The notes under the pieces: generated by a model
Database searches by the model: none
Told to the model about the DNA's origin: nothing
What the model saw: only the letters and a program-made list of their open reading frames with translations
Origin: Rhodospirillales bacterium
GTDB taxonomy: Bacteria > Pseudomonadota > Alphaproteobacteria > Acetobacterales > Acetobacteraceae
Assembly: GCA_018971905.1 (NCBI GenBank)
Contig: JAGWZS010000098.1
Location: forward strand, 1-6,730
Direction of reading: 5' to 3'
Length of the DNA: 6,730 nucleotides
Program-made: the position numbers and the translations under genes
Part shown: positions 1-5,689 of the stretch, piece by piece
Position numbering within the stretch: the first letter of the stretch is position 1
Layout of the letters: each line of letters starts with the position of its first letter

Positions 1-1859
1 AGGCGTTCGCAGGGTTTCAACAGGTTATTGTTAAACAAGTTCCAGTTACCTTGGAATACCGCCTGCTCCATGCAGATGGCCGCGAAATCCATATGCTTAC
101 CCATGCCGAACCCGTGCGTGGGCCTGACGGGCGTACCGCACTAGTCAGGGGCACTACCCAGGACATCACCAGCTTTCGCCGGATTGAGGCTGCCTTGCGC
201 GAGAGTGAAGATCATCACCGTCATATGGTTGAATTGCACCCGCAAATCCCCTGGACCGCCGGGCCGGACGGCGGTGTGCTTGAGGCGGGGCCACAATGGT
301 ACGCTCTGACAGGCATGACGCCCGCAACCTCCATTCCGAATGGCTGGGTGAACGCCGTGCACGCGGATGACCGCGCTTGGGTCGCGCAAGCCTGGATGCA
401 GGTTGTGCAAAGCGCCGGCCGGCTGGATATCGAATTCCGGGTGCGCAGCGCATCCGGGATTAGTTTCTGGATGCGCAGTCGTGCTGCCCCTCGCTTTGAC
501 GCCAATGGGGAAGTCGTCCGCTGGTACGGCACGCTGGAAAACGTTACCGAGAAAAGACTGGCCCAGGAGAGTCTGCGCTTTGCTGCCGAGCACGACGTTC
601 TTACCGGTACGCTCAACCGCGCCGCTTTATTCACCGAGATCAACCTCTTGCTGTCCCGGCGTCCCGGGCTGTCCCGGCCTGTCTTGCTTTGCCTCGATCT
701 AGATTATTTCAAGGACGTCAACGACAGATACGGTCACCAGGTTGGCGACGAAGTGCTGAGACAAATTGCTTCCCGCATAACATCTTTTCTAGGACCAGGC
801 GACCGCCTCGCCCGCATCGGCGGCGACGAATTCATGATAATGCTAGCCGGCGTGGAGGCCAAGATCGAGGTCAGCGCCTTCGCCGACCAGCTCGCCAAGG
901 CTATGCAGACCCCGTTTACAGCTGCCGGCCTGTCGCTATCCAGCTCGGTTTCGATCGGCGCCGCCATCGCCAGCCCGGCCGATACCTTGCCTGATCAGCT
1001 TTACCGCAAGGCAGACATGGCGCTCCACGCCGCCAAAACCAGGGCCCGGGGCAGCTATCTGATGTTCGACTCAGAAATGGAGCGCGATCTTGAGGCTAAG
1101 CGCCGCCTGCGCGTCGATCTCTCAATCGCTATCTCCACCGGGCAGCTCTTCCTGGAATTTCAGCCCATTGTAAAAATCGATGACCATCAAATTGCCGGCG
1201 TCGAAGCCCTCCTCCGCTGGCAACATCCAGAGTTTGGCCACATCTCGCCAGACGAATTCATCCCGATCGCTGAAGAGACCGGAATGATTGCCGAAATTGG
1301 CGCGTGGGTGATGCGCGAGGCTGCCTTCGCAGCTACCAGTTTTCCGCAAGACGTCAAAATCAGCGTCAACGTTTCGCCTCGCCAGCTCGAGCTTGGCGAT
1401 ATCGTATCGCTGGTTGCGGCAACCTTGGTTGAGTCTGGGCTCGCCCCGCACCGTCTTAAGCTTGAGATTACCGAATCAGTCCTGATGCAGAAAGTGTCGG
1501 CTAACCTCACTCAACTGCACGCCTTGCGCGAACTAGGTGTGATGATCGTGCTGGACGATTTCGGCTCCGGCTACTCCTCGCTCTCCTACCTGGACAGCTT
1601 CCGCTTTGATTTTATTAAGATCGATAAATCGTTCCTCACCAATATCCATGGCGCAGCTGATTCTTACCCGATCTTCGAAGCCATCATCGCGATGACCTAC
1701 GCTCTTAAAATCCCGGTTACCGTGGAGGGGGTCGAGACCCAAACCCAAATGGACTACGTCACTCGCCTTGGATGCGACTATGCGCAGGGATATTTCTTAG
1801 CTCGCCCCATGGAGCGCAAAACCTTACTCAATTTTCTGCATATGAGTAACCCTCTATAG
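1..1859 (+). CDS. PAS-GGDEF-EAL cyclic-di-GMP signalling protein, 5' partial
   Basis: The reading frame is open from base 3 with no stop, so the gene starts before the window; the TTG at 51 is probably an internal Leu codon. Counting from that codon as residue 1, residues 1-45 are the tail of one PAS/PAC domain and about 52-170 form a second PAS domain. A GGDEF domain follows (about 175-340) with LDLDYFKDVND at 215-225 and an intact GGDEF at 257-261, then an EAL domain (about 350-600). The EAL domain keeps E385-A-L, N440, LEITE (471-475), DDFG (502-505), K523, E559-G-V-E and QGY (579-581), so phosphodiesterase residues look complete. The RxxD inhibitory site is lost: the Arg position is Gly (GPGD, 248-251). 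Such proteins make or degrade c-di-GMP in response to a PAS-sensed signal. No membrane segment is visible in this part. Net activity cannot be told from sequence. Confidence 0.96.
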   Translation, partial: AFAGFQQVIVKQVPVTLEYRLLHADGREIHMLTHAEPVRGPDGRTALVRGTTQDITSFRRIEAALRESEDHHRHMVELHPQIPWTAGPDGGVLEAGPQWYALTGMTPATSIPNGWVNAVHADDRAWVAQAWMQVVQSAGRLDIEFRVRSASGISFWMRSRAAPRFDANGEVVRWYGTLENVTEKRLAQESLRFAAEHDVLTGTLNRAALFTEINLLLSRRPGLSRPVLLCLDLDYFKDVNDRYGHQVGDEVLRQIASRITSFLGPGDRLARIGGDEFMIMLAGVEAKIEVSAFADQLAKAMQTPFTAAGLSLSSSVSIGAAIASPADTLPDQLYRKADMALHAAKTRARGSYLMFDSEMERDLEAKRRLRVDLSIAISTGQLFLEFQPIVKIDDHQIAGVEALLRWQHPEFGHISPDEFIPIAEETGMIAEIGAWVMREAAFAATSFPQDVKISVNVSPRQLELGDIVSLVAATLVESGLAPHRLKLEITESVLMQKVSANLTQLHALRELGVMIVLDDFGSGYSSLSYLDSFRFDFIKIDKSFLTNIHGAADSYPIFEAIIAMTYALKIPVTVEGVETQTQMDYVTRLGCDYAQGYFLARPMERKTLLNFLHMSNPL

Positions 1860-1955
1860 AAAGTCTGTGTTGTATTAAATCAGCCCATGCTCGCGGGTTG
1901 TGGCTATAGCCATGGGTCGCGTGCCCTATCTGGAGGTGCCATCATTGGTGCTGCA
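1860..1955 (+). pseudogene. Remnant of a glycine-zipper lipoprotein gene
   Basis: Directly after the EAL-gene stop, a frame reads LAGCGYSHGSRALSGGAIIG (codons from 1890). LAGC is a lipobox, and a run like GYS-x-G-x-RALSGG-x-IGAA is typical of small glycine-zipper outer-membrane lipoproteins. The preceding residues (VCVVLNQPM) are too few for a full signal peptide, and the glycine-zipper pattern stops after about residue 23 of the 1887 frame. I therefore read it as a broken gene. The frame stays open to 2129, so a short chimeric protein from ATG 1887 is possible. No good ribosome site precedes that ATG. The identification rests on pattern memory only. Confidence 0.4.
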
Positions 1956-2009
1956 AGGGGCTTGCAAAACAAAATTGGGCTGCATTACTCTGCGGCGGTG
2001 AAACAAAGC

Positions 2010-2129
2010 ATGACACAGACGGCGAAGTGGAAAGCTGTTCTCATCGCGGTATTTGTCCTGAACACTATCGCGTGGGTTGAGCTGGCAATACAGCTTCACG
2101 ACCATGTAAAATTGGTTTGGATAAATTGA
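2010..2129 (+). CDS. Small single-pass membrane protein, unrecognised
   Basis: A 39-residue ORF starts at ATG 2010. It has a short polar N-terminus (MTQTAKWK), one hydrophobic segment at about residues 8-29 (AVLIAVFVLNTIAWVELAIQ) and a short C-terminal tail, the layout of a single-pass inner-membrane peptide. No strong Shine-Dalgarno sequence precedes it (GGTGAAA is the nearest). The same frame continues upstream to ATG 1887, giving 80 residues if that start is used. It converges on the relaxase gene. I do not recognise a family and assign no function. A second tiny membrane protein lies on the other side of the relaxase at 4104-4199. Confidence 0.4.
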   Translation: MTQTAKWKAVLIAVFVLNTIAWVELAIQLHDHVKLVWIN

Positions 2130-2191
2130 CAAATACTCACCGGCTGCCTTTTATCTGCCAGTGGCTCGGTAAAAGCGCCGACACCCCCGAT

Positions 2192-2240
2192 ATTGGAAGT
2201 TACCGGCGGCTGAATTGCAGTTTCGGCCGCCACTTCCAAT
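2192..2240. terminator. Large inverted repeat between convergent genes
   Basis: ATTGGAAGT (2192-2200) pairs perfectly with ACTTCCAAT (2232-2240). Inside it GGCGGC (2205-2210) pairs with GCCGCC (2226-2231), leaving a four-base bulge (TACC) on the left arm. It lies between the convergent ends at 2129 and 2255, where a bidirectional terminator would be expected. Neither side has a proper T-tract, so intrinsic termination is only a guess. Confidence 0.5.
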
Positions 2241-2254
2241 CTTTAGCTTCAACT

Positions 2255-3739
2255 TCACCGCCCCAGCCCCAGGCTAGGATTTAAAATCTGGGTCCAGCTT
2301 TGCTGTAGTCTTTGCTTCTGCTGCGGAGCCAGGCTTCGCATCTTTTCAGCAATTCCTGCCTGAACGCCATTCAAATAAAGGCGGCTATCAAGCCCTCTCA
2401 CGGACGTGTTGAGCGTCACAATCCCGGATTGGCTCATGGCTTTGAGCATCTGTTCGTGCCGCTTCGCGACCTCAAGATGGCGTTTGGTTTGGGCTAGGTT
2501 GCGCCGCAATTTCCGTTCTTTGGTTCGCAGCTTTGCGTATTCGGGCTGAAGCTCGTTGTACTTATCCATAACTTTCTTTTGCCCGTCCGGAGATTGTAGC
2601 CAGGCTTCTGCCCTGCCCCGCTTTTTCTCTGCCGCCTGCAGTTTAGAAGCGGCCTCGCTGATGACTTCATCGGTCTTGAGCGTCTGCCAAACCTGGCCGG
2701 CGGGATTGCGGAACCAGGCCATGATCTGGCGCGGTGTCGCTCCCTTTTCATGTTTCTGTACGGCTTGGTGAAGCTCTTTTTTCGCCAGCTTCACCTCATT
2801 TTCAAACGGCGCGAGTGTCGCTTTTTCGATGTTGCGGTGGCTATGATGATGCCACCCCTTCATCTTCGCGAGGGTATCTTTACGCTCCTTTCGTAGATCA
2901 TCCGCCTTCTCTTCCAACCTCATCCGCTCGGAGATAATGCCAATACGAATGTCGATTATATCGCGTGGAACCCTCGGATAAGCCTGCTCCTGCAGCTGAT
3001 CCATCCGCGTCCGCGCCGCGTTGACGCGGGCATTGCTGGCTTGCCGGCGCCGGTTTCGGTCGCCCAAATGCGAGCGTTCCTTACGGCGTTCGATCGCACT
3101 CGCCGCCGGCCCCAGATGCACGCCAGGAATGTTATCCATCCCCCGTTCTAAATAGCTTTGATGTGTTACCTGGGGGGCTTTTCTGCCTAAATGCTGCGCC
3201 AAATATTGGTTTTGCGTTTGCGACCAAGCCGCCCTCCAGTCCTGCAAAACCTCTTTTCGGTTCCAGTCGCGGTTCTTCTTGCCAAACCCGTCCGGCCCGA
3301 TTTCTCTTGTGGTCAGCATCACATGCGCATGGAAATTTCTCTCATCCCCATGGCGTGGCGGCGCATGAATCGCGATGTCCGCGACCATGCCTTTGCTCAC
3401 AAAATTCTCCTGCACAAAAGCTTTGGTCAGGGCCACTCTTTGCGCGTGGTCTAGCTCATGCGGCAAAGAAATTTGGATTTCTCTGGCCACCTGGGAATTG
3501 ATTCTGGTCTCTGATGTCTCGACCGCATTCCAAAGCGTCTCGCGATCTTTAACCCAATCTGGTGCGGCTTTTGGCGCAAGAATTTCTTCATGCATCACCC
3601 CGCCTTTGCGCGTGTAATCATGATCGAGGCCGGTGCGCAGATCGTGCAAATCCTGCCCGGAACGGTACGCCGCCGCCGCCACCGCGCTGCGGCCATCAGC
3701 CCGGCTGATCATTTGGGCGGCGAGCCGGTAATCAGCCAT
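2255..3739 (-). CDS. mobA: MobA/MobL-family (MobQ-type) relaxase
   Basis: This 494-residue DNA strand transferase would nick oriT, bind covalently to the 5' end and guide the strand to a helper type IV secretion system. The N-terminus RLAAQMISRADGRSAVAAAAYRSG (3-28 region) is the family's first motif, with Y25 the likely catalytic tyrosine. AREIQISLPHEL (85-96) is the second motif. HGDERNFHAHVMLTTR (130-145) is the metal-binding motif, with H130, H137 and H139. The relaxase domain ends near residue 200. The rest is charged and helical, rich in K/R/E, and probably coiled-coil (about 270-330 and 360-435); I see no primase or helicase domain. The ATG at 3737-3739 is chosen because the family motif starts immediately after it. 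The open frame extends upstream to a TTG at 3850, but that overlaps the candidate oriT. The upstream minus-strand sequence is G-rich (TAGGGGGTGG), a weak ribosome site. Confidence 0.95.
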   Translation of the reverse strand: MADYRLAAQMISRADGRSAVAAAAYRSGQDLHDLRTGLDHDYTRKGGVMHEEILAPKAAPDWVKDRETLWNAVETSETRINSQVAREIQISLPHELDHAQRVALTKAFVQENFVSKGMVADIAIHAPPRHGDERNFHAHVMLTTREIGPDGFGKKNRDWNRKEVLQDWRAAWSQTQNQYLAQHLGRKAPQVTHQSYLERGMDNIPGVHLGPAASAIERRKERSHLGDRNRRRQASNARVNAARTRMDQLQEQAYPRVPRDIIDIRIGIISERMRLEEKADDLRKERKDTLAKMKGWHHHSHRNIEKATLAPFENEVKLAKKELHQAVQKHEKGATPRQIMAWFRNPAGQVWQTLKTDEVISEAASKLQAAEKKRGRAEAWLQSPDGQKKVMDKYNELQPEYAKLRTKERKLRRNLAQTKRHLEVAKRHEQMLKAMSQSGIVTLNTSVRGLDSRLYLNGVQAGIAEKMRSLAPQQKQRLQQSWTQILNPSLGLGR

Positions 3740-3772
3740 GGCCCACCCCCCTACCCCAACATGGATCGCTAG

Positions 3773-3824
3773 GGGCAACGCCCTTGGCTCGGACTGCGCC
3801 ACGGCACAGCCCGAAGGGGTGCCG
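3773..3824. repeat. Hairpin cluster in the relaxase leader
   Basis: Two short hairpins lie just upstream of the relaxase start. GGGC-AAC-GCCC occupies 3773-3783. CGGCAC (3802-3807) pairs with GTGCCG (3819-3824), enclosing CCC-GAA-GGG (3810-3818) with a two-base bulge. They would be in the 5' leader of the mobA transcript and adjoin the candidate oriT, so they could affect either expression or relaxosome assembly. That role is inference. Confidence 0.5.
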
Positions 3825-3847
3825 GGGCGAAGCCGCCGGCCGCACAG

Positions 3848-3880
3848 CAAACGATAGTTTGTATAAATGCGCCATTCTGG
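3848..3880 (+). other. Candidate origin of transfer (oriT) with nic-like site
   Basis: A hairpin CAAAC-GATA-GTTTG (3848-3861) is followed on the plus strand by TAAATGCGCCAT (3864-3875). The RSF1010-type nic core, as I recall it, is TAAGTGCG/CCCT, so 10 of 12 bases agree. The expected cut would fall between G3871 and C3872, ten bases after the hairpin, close to the spacing in RSF1010. The site lies about 110 bp upstream of the relaxase start, the usual position for MobQ systems. With this polarity the relaxase gene would enter the recipient last, as is common. Assignment is from motif and context only. Confidence 0.6.
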
Positions 3881-3946
3881 AATGTTATGGCCACCAACAC
3901 CTTAATGGCCGGTGAAGCTGACCGTTCGGCGCTGCGTTTGTTTTTT

Positions 3947-3987
3947 AGCTTTGCCGGCGCCTGAATGGCTTCAGGCCGGGCAAAGCT
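3947..3987. repeat. Long nested inverted repeat near oriT
   Basis: AGCTTTGCC (3947-3955) pairs perfectly with GGCAAAGCT (3979-3987). Nested inside, GCCTGAA (3959-3965) pairs with TTCAGGC (3970-3976) around a TGGC loop. That is sixteen perfect pairs in 41 bases. The T-run lies before it on the plus strand (3941-3946), so it is not a standard intrinsic terminator in either direction. It may be a protein-binding or single-strand-active structure of the transfer or replication origin. Confidence 0.6.
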
Positions 3988-4012
3988 TCTCGGCCGTGGC
4001 TGGAAGTCAGCA

Positions 4013-4031
4013 GATTTTTCCCGCAAAAATC
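4013..4031. repeat. AT-rich perfect inverted repeat
   Basis: GATTTTT (4013-4019) and AAAAATC (4025-4031) are perfect arms around the loop CCCGC. It lies in the gene-poor stretch 3740-4103 between the relaxase and the small membrane ORF. No function is evident. It could be an operator or part of the same origin structure as the neighbouring repeats. Confidence 0.5.
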
Positions 4032-4103
4032 CCGGCCGGACAGGTTGGTTTTGTGCCATAAAAAAGCGGGATGCTGGCCCTTGGACCATTGGAGGCAATA
4101 AAA

Positions 4104-4199
4104 TTGACCGACCTGAAACGGGATATGAAATACCTGCGCTGGACATTAGCCGCCATCATTGCCGTGCAAATCGCAAGCCTCATCAAACTGGTCTGCTAA
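4104..4199 (+). CDS. 31-residue single-pass membrane protein, TTG start
   Basis: GGAGG at 4091-4095 is followed eight bases later by TTG 4104, opening a 31-codon frame that ends at TAA 4197. The N-terminus is polar and charged (MTDLKRDMKYLRW). Residues about 14-28 (TLAAIIAVQIASLIKL region) form one short hydrophobic helix, ending in VC. The combination of a strong ribosome site and a well-formed amphipathic-then-hydrophobic pattern argues that it is real despite its length. It diverges from the relaxase gene and would be the first gene to enter a recipient after the candidate oriT. I do not recognise the family and assign no function. Confidence 0.6.
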   Translation: MTDLKRDMKYLRWTLAAIIAVQIASLIKLVC

Positions 4200-4523
4200 C
4201 AGCCCCCTGTCCCTCGTCATGCAGTCTCATTTTTGAGACTGGCCGCTGATTTTCCACAACCCCCTTCCTCATGAGCCATGCGGTGCTGGTCAAATTTCTG
4301 GCTGGGATGTTTGAGCAAAGACAGAGCAGGCGCCCTGTAGATCGAGCCACGATGAGGATCGATAATGCCTCGTACGCGAAACCGGCTGCCGCAAAGCGGC
4401 AGACGCAATTTACACTTCGCGCCCTTTGGGCGCGGCTGCTTTCTTCTGTCAGTTGGGTGTGAGTGATATTGTTTCTAGATATTTGAACCCTTCAAGGTGG
4501 TTTCTTTTTCCCAGGGAAACTCC
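4200..4523. other. Gene-free region with hairpins and a DnaA-box-like site
   Basis: I see no convincing gene here; the ORFs on both strands are short and have no family pattern. It holds an 8-bp hairpin CAGTCTCA-TTTT-TGAGACTG (4222-4241), a TTTTCCACA (4250-4258) that fits the relaxed DnaA-box consensus TTWTNCACA, and two tight tandem hairpins: CTGCCGC-AAA-GCGGCAG (4386-4402) and CGCGCCC-TTT-GGGCGCG (4418-4434). It is downstream of the winged-helix gene, so some of this could be that gene's terminator or part of a replication origin. I found no clear iteron array. Confidence 0.5.
4418..4450 (+). terminator. Possible intrinsic terminator (plus strand)
   Basis: The perfect hairpin CGCGCCC-TTT-GGGCGCG (4418-4434) is followed by the T-rich GCTGCTTTCTTCT on the plus strand. 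It would stop transcripts coming from the small membrane gene before they enter the opposing winged-helix gene. The T-tract is interrupted and starts several bases after the stem, so it is weak. Confidence 0.3.
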
Positions 4524-5252
4524 CTAGAGACCCCTCCCTCCGGGACCATTCCGACGCTTCTCCAAACCGCCAGAGCCTTCGGCCCCTCCGCCCTGCCGAG
4601 CCTGAATCTGTGCGGACAGACGCGCCATGGCTGCCTCCAATCGGGATTCCGCCACCCGCGCCAGGGCGGATGCGGCGGCTTCTTGGGACAGTCCCATATC
4701 GCGGTCGGCACTGTACTGCGCCAAGCCGTCAAGAACCGGCGCGGCCGCACCCCACGTGCCTGGCTCCGGCGTCCTGGGGGCCTCTGGCGCGGGGCGGTAG
4801 CCCTTCCAGGCATCTTCCGGCTGCACGTGATAGGCGTTGGTCTCCTGACGCAGCTTGAACCGGCCGGCGGCATCGCGGTCATCACTGCACCGCCTGATCC
4901 AGTTAATCAGGCCATGAGCGCGCAGCCGGTTCAGCGCCGCCCACACAGCCTTACGACACAGCCCTGCCCGCTTGGCGATGGCGTCATAGCTCGGGTCAAG
5001 CTGGCCAGTCTTGAGATTGAAGAACCCAAACAGCAAGGTCCGGTAAACGAGCAGGCCCGTCCGCCCGATGGTCCCACCATGCCGGCCTGGCTGTTTGGTC
5101 GCCCGGTCGAAACGCTCGGCATTGGCGTAGCGCCTGGCGCGTTCTGCCCGGCTCATCCGCCCCCATTGCACCGGCTGCTTCGTGCTGCCGGACAGCACCG
5201 GTCGCCCTGCGAATCGGACGGCTAGAGTGCCAATCGACTGAAAAGACTGCAT
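4524..5252 (-). CDS. Winged-helix DNA-binding protein, probable plasmid replication/control protein
   Basis: This is a 242-residue basic protein. The N-terminal part contains GRMSRAERARRYANAERFDR (31-50) and a basic HGGTIGRTGLLV segment. Residues about 64-121 form a winged helix-turn-helix of the HTH_36 type: LDPSYDAIAKRAGLCRKAVW then AALNRLRAHGLINWIRR. From about 155 it becomes proline- and alanine-rich with a helical stretch (186-220) and a Gly/Arg tail. From memory, proteins with this MSRAERARRYANAERFDRATK block occur widely on alphaproteobacterial plasmids and islands and are often named replication protein A, but I know of no biochemical proof. The ATG at 5250-5252 is preceded by ACGGAG seven bases away; an in-frame ATG at 5336 would add 28 poorly conserved-looking residues and lacks such support. 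It is the only replication candidate in the window. Confidence 0.85.
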   Translation of the reverse strand: MQSFQSIGTLAVRFAGRPVLSGSTKQPVQWGRMSRAERARRYANAERFDRATKQPGRHGGTIGRTGLLVYRTLLFGFFNLKTGQLDPSYDAIAKRAGLCRKAVWAALNRLRAHGLINWIRRCSDDRDAAGRFKLRQETNAYHVQPEDAWKGYRPAPEAPRTPEPGTWGAAAPVLDGLAQYSADRDMGLSQEAAASALARVAESRLEAAMARLSAQIQARQGGGAEGSGGLEKRRNGPGGRGL

Positions 5253-5351
5253 AAAACGCTCCGTGAGTTGATGAACAACCCGCCGGTTGGCCCAAATTCG
5301 GCGCAAGCACCCCCGTGGCAAGAATTTCACTTGCAAAAACGGGCGATTTAG

Positions 5352-5397
5352 GGGAAAAACAAACCACCACAGAGTGTTTTTTCCCGGTCCACACCGG
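5352..5397. repeat. Two adjoining hairpins in the winged-helix gene leader
   Basis: GGGAAAAACA (5352-5361) pairs with TGTTTTTTCCC (5375-5385), with one base bulged. It directly abuts CCGGT-CCAC-ACCGG (5384-5397). Together with the terminator hairpin at 5406-5427 they make three stem-loops in a row within the 5' leader of the minus-strand winged-helix gene. This is a layout seen in antisense-RNA replication control; the role here is inference. Confidence 0.5.
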
Positions 5398-5405
5398 ATG
5401 TAAGG

Positions 5406-5427
5406 CCCGCCATTTAGGCGGGTTTTT
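5406..5427 (+). terminator. Intrinsic terminator, plus strand, with no gene ahead of it
   Basis: CCCGCC (5406-5411), loop ATTTA, GGCGGG (5417-5422) and then TTTTT is a textbook rho-independent terminator on the plus strand. The minus-strand reading has no T-tract. No plus-strand gene precedes it, since the upstream gene runs the other way from 5252. It may end a small RNA made antisense to the winged-helix gene's leader. Confidence 0.75.
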
Positions 5428-5468
5428 CATTTCTGGGTGTCTGATCTCCGCAGAAGGTTGAAACGACA

Positions 5469-5613
5469 CGGCCCACGAGAATCGGGGCCGCGCCAGTAAC
5501 CCTGCCCGATCCAGGAGTATGGAACAAGTCTAAGATTTTGCTGGGTTTTTGTTATTCCCTTTGGCATCTAATAGCGCGTGAACAAAAGCAAACAATCCAA
5601 ACGCTTACCGTTT
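5469..5613. other. Intergenic region with minor inverted repeats
   Basis: No gene is seen between the leader hairpins and the toxin operon. CGGCCC (5469-5474) pairs with GGGCCG (5485-5490), and AAACG-CTTAC-CGTTT occupies 5599-5613. An AGGAG followed by ATG at 5519 opens only four codons (MEQV). I could not identify a convincing promoter for either neighbour. Confidence 0.35.
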
Positions 5614-5664
5614 TAGCCAAGAAAGCTACTTAATCCGCCTCGCCAGGGAAGGGCTTGCCGTTCT

Positions 5665-5680
5665 ATACAAAATTTTGTAT
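5665..5680. promoter_or_regulatory. 16-bp perfect palindrome, likely toxin-antitoxin operator
   Basis: ATACAAAATTTTGTAT is a perfect palindrome ending nine bases before the toxin ATG at 5690. HigA-type antitoxins bind palindromes in their own promoter through the helix-turn-helix and repress the operon. The position and symmetry fit such an operator. TATACA within it (5664-5669 with the preceding T) could serve as a -10 element, but no good -35 is at 17 bp spacing. Confidence 0.7.
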
Positions 5681-5689
5681 CATGTCGGC

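Noticed and set aside
141..1748. Several antisense and out-of-frame ORFs inside the PAS-GGDEF-EAL gene
   Set aside because: The main frame is fully explained by conserved catalytic domains; the others are shadows.
3740..3850. N-terminal extension of the relaxase to TTG 3850
   Set aside because: The family's conserved N-terminus begins right after ATG 3739. The extension is unlike known relaxases and overlaps the oriT hairpin.
3769..4146. 125-codon minus-strand ORF upstream of the relaxase, considered as a MobC/TraD accessory gene
   Set aside because: The translation shows no ribbon-helix-helix or other accessory-protein pattern, and it runs through the candidate oriT and the stem-loops.
4222..4241. 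Hairpin CAGTCTCA-TTTT-TGAGACTG as the terminator of the small membrane gene
   Set aside because: The T-run is the loop, not a tail; no T-tract follows on either strand.
3965..4249. 94-codon plus-strand ORF
   Set aside because: It starts inside the nested inverted repeat, has no ribosome site or recognisable pattern, and overlaps the better-supported 31-residue frame in another phase.
4330..4336. GCGCCCT as a second nic-like site
   Set aside because: Only the short GC-rich core matches; the preceding bases and a hairpin at the right distance are missing.
4217..4462. Short opposing ORFs of about 63 codons on both strands
   Set aside because: Neither has a ribosome site or a recognisable domain, and both cross hairpins.
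4497..5225. 242-codon plus-strand ORF opposite the winged-helix gene
   Set aside because: It mirrors a gene with a clear DNA-binding fold and good ribosome site. Its own translation is Pro/Gly/Arg-rich with no family pattern, as expected for an antisense shadow in GC-rich DNA.
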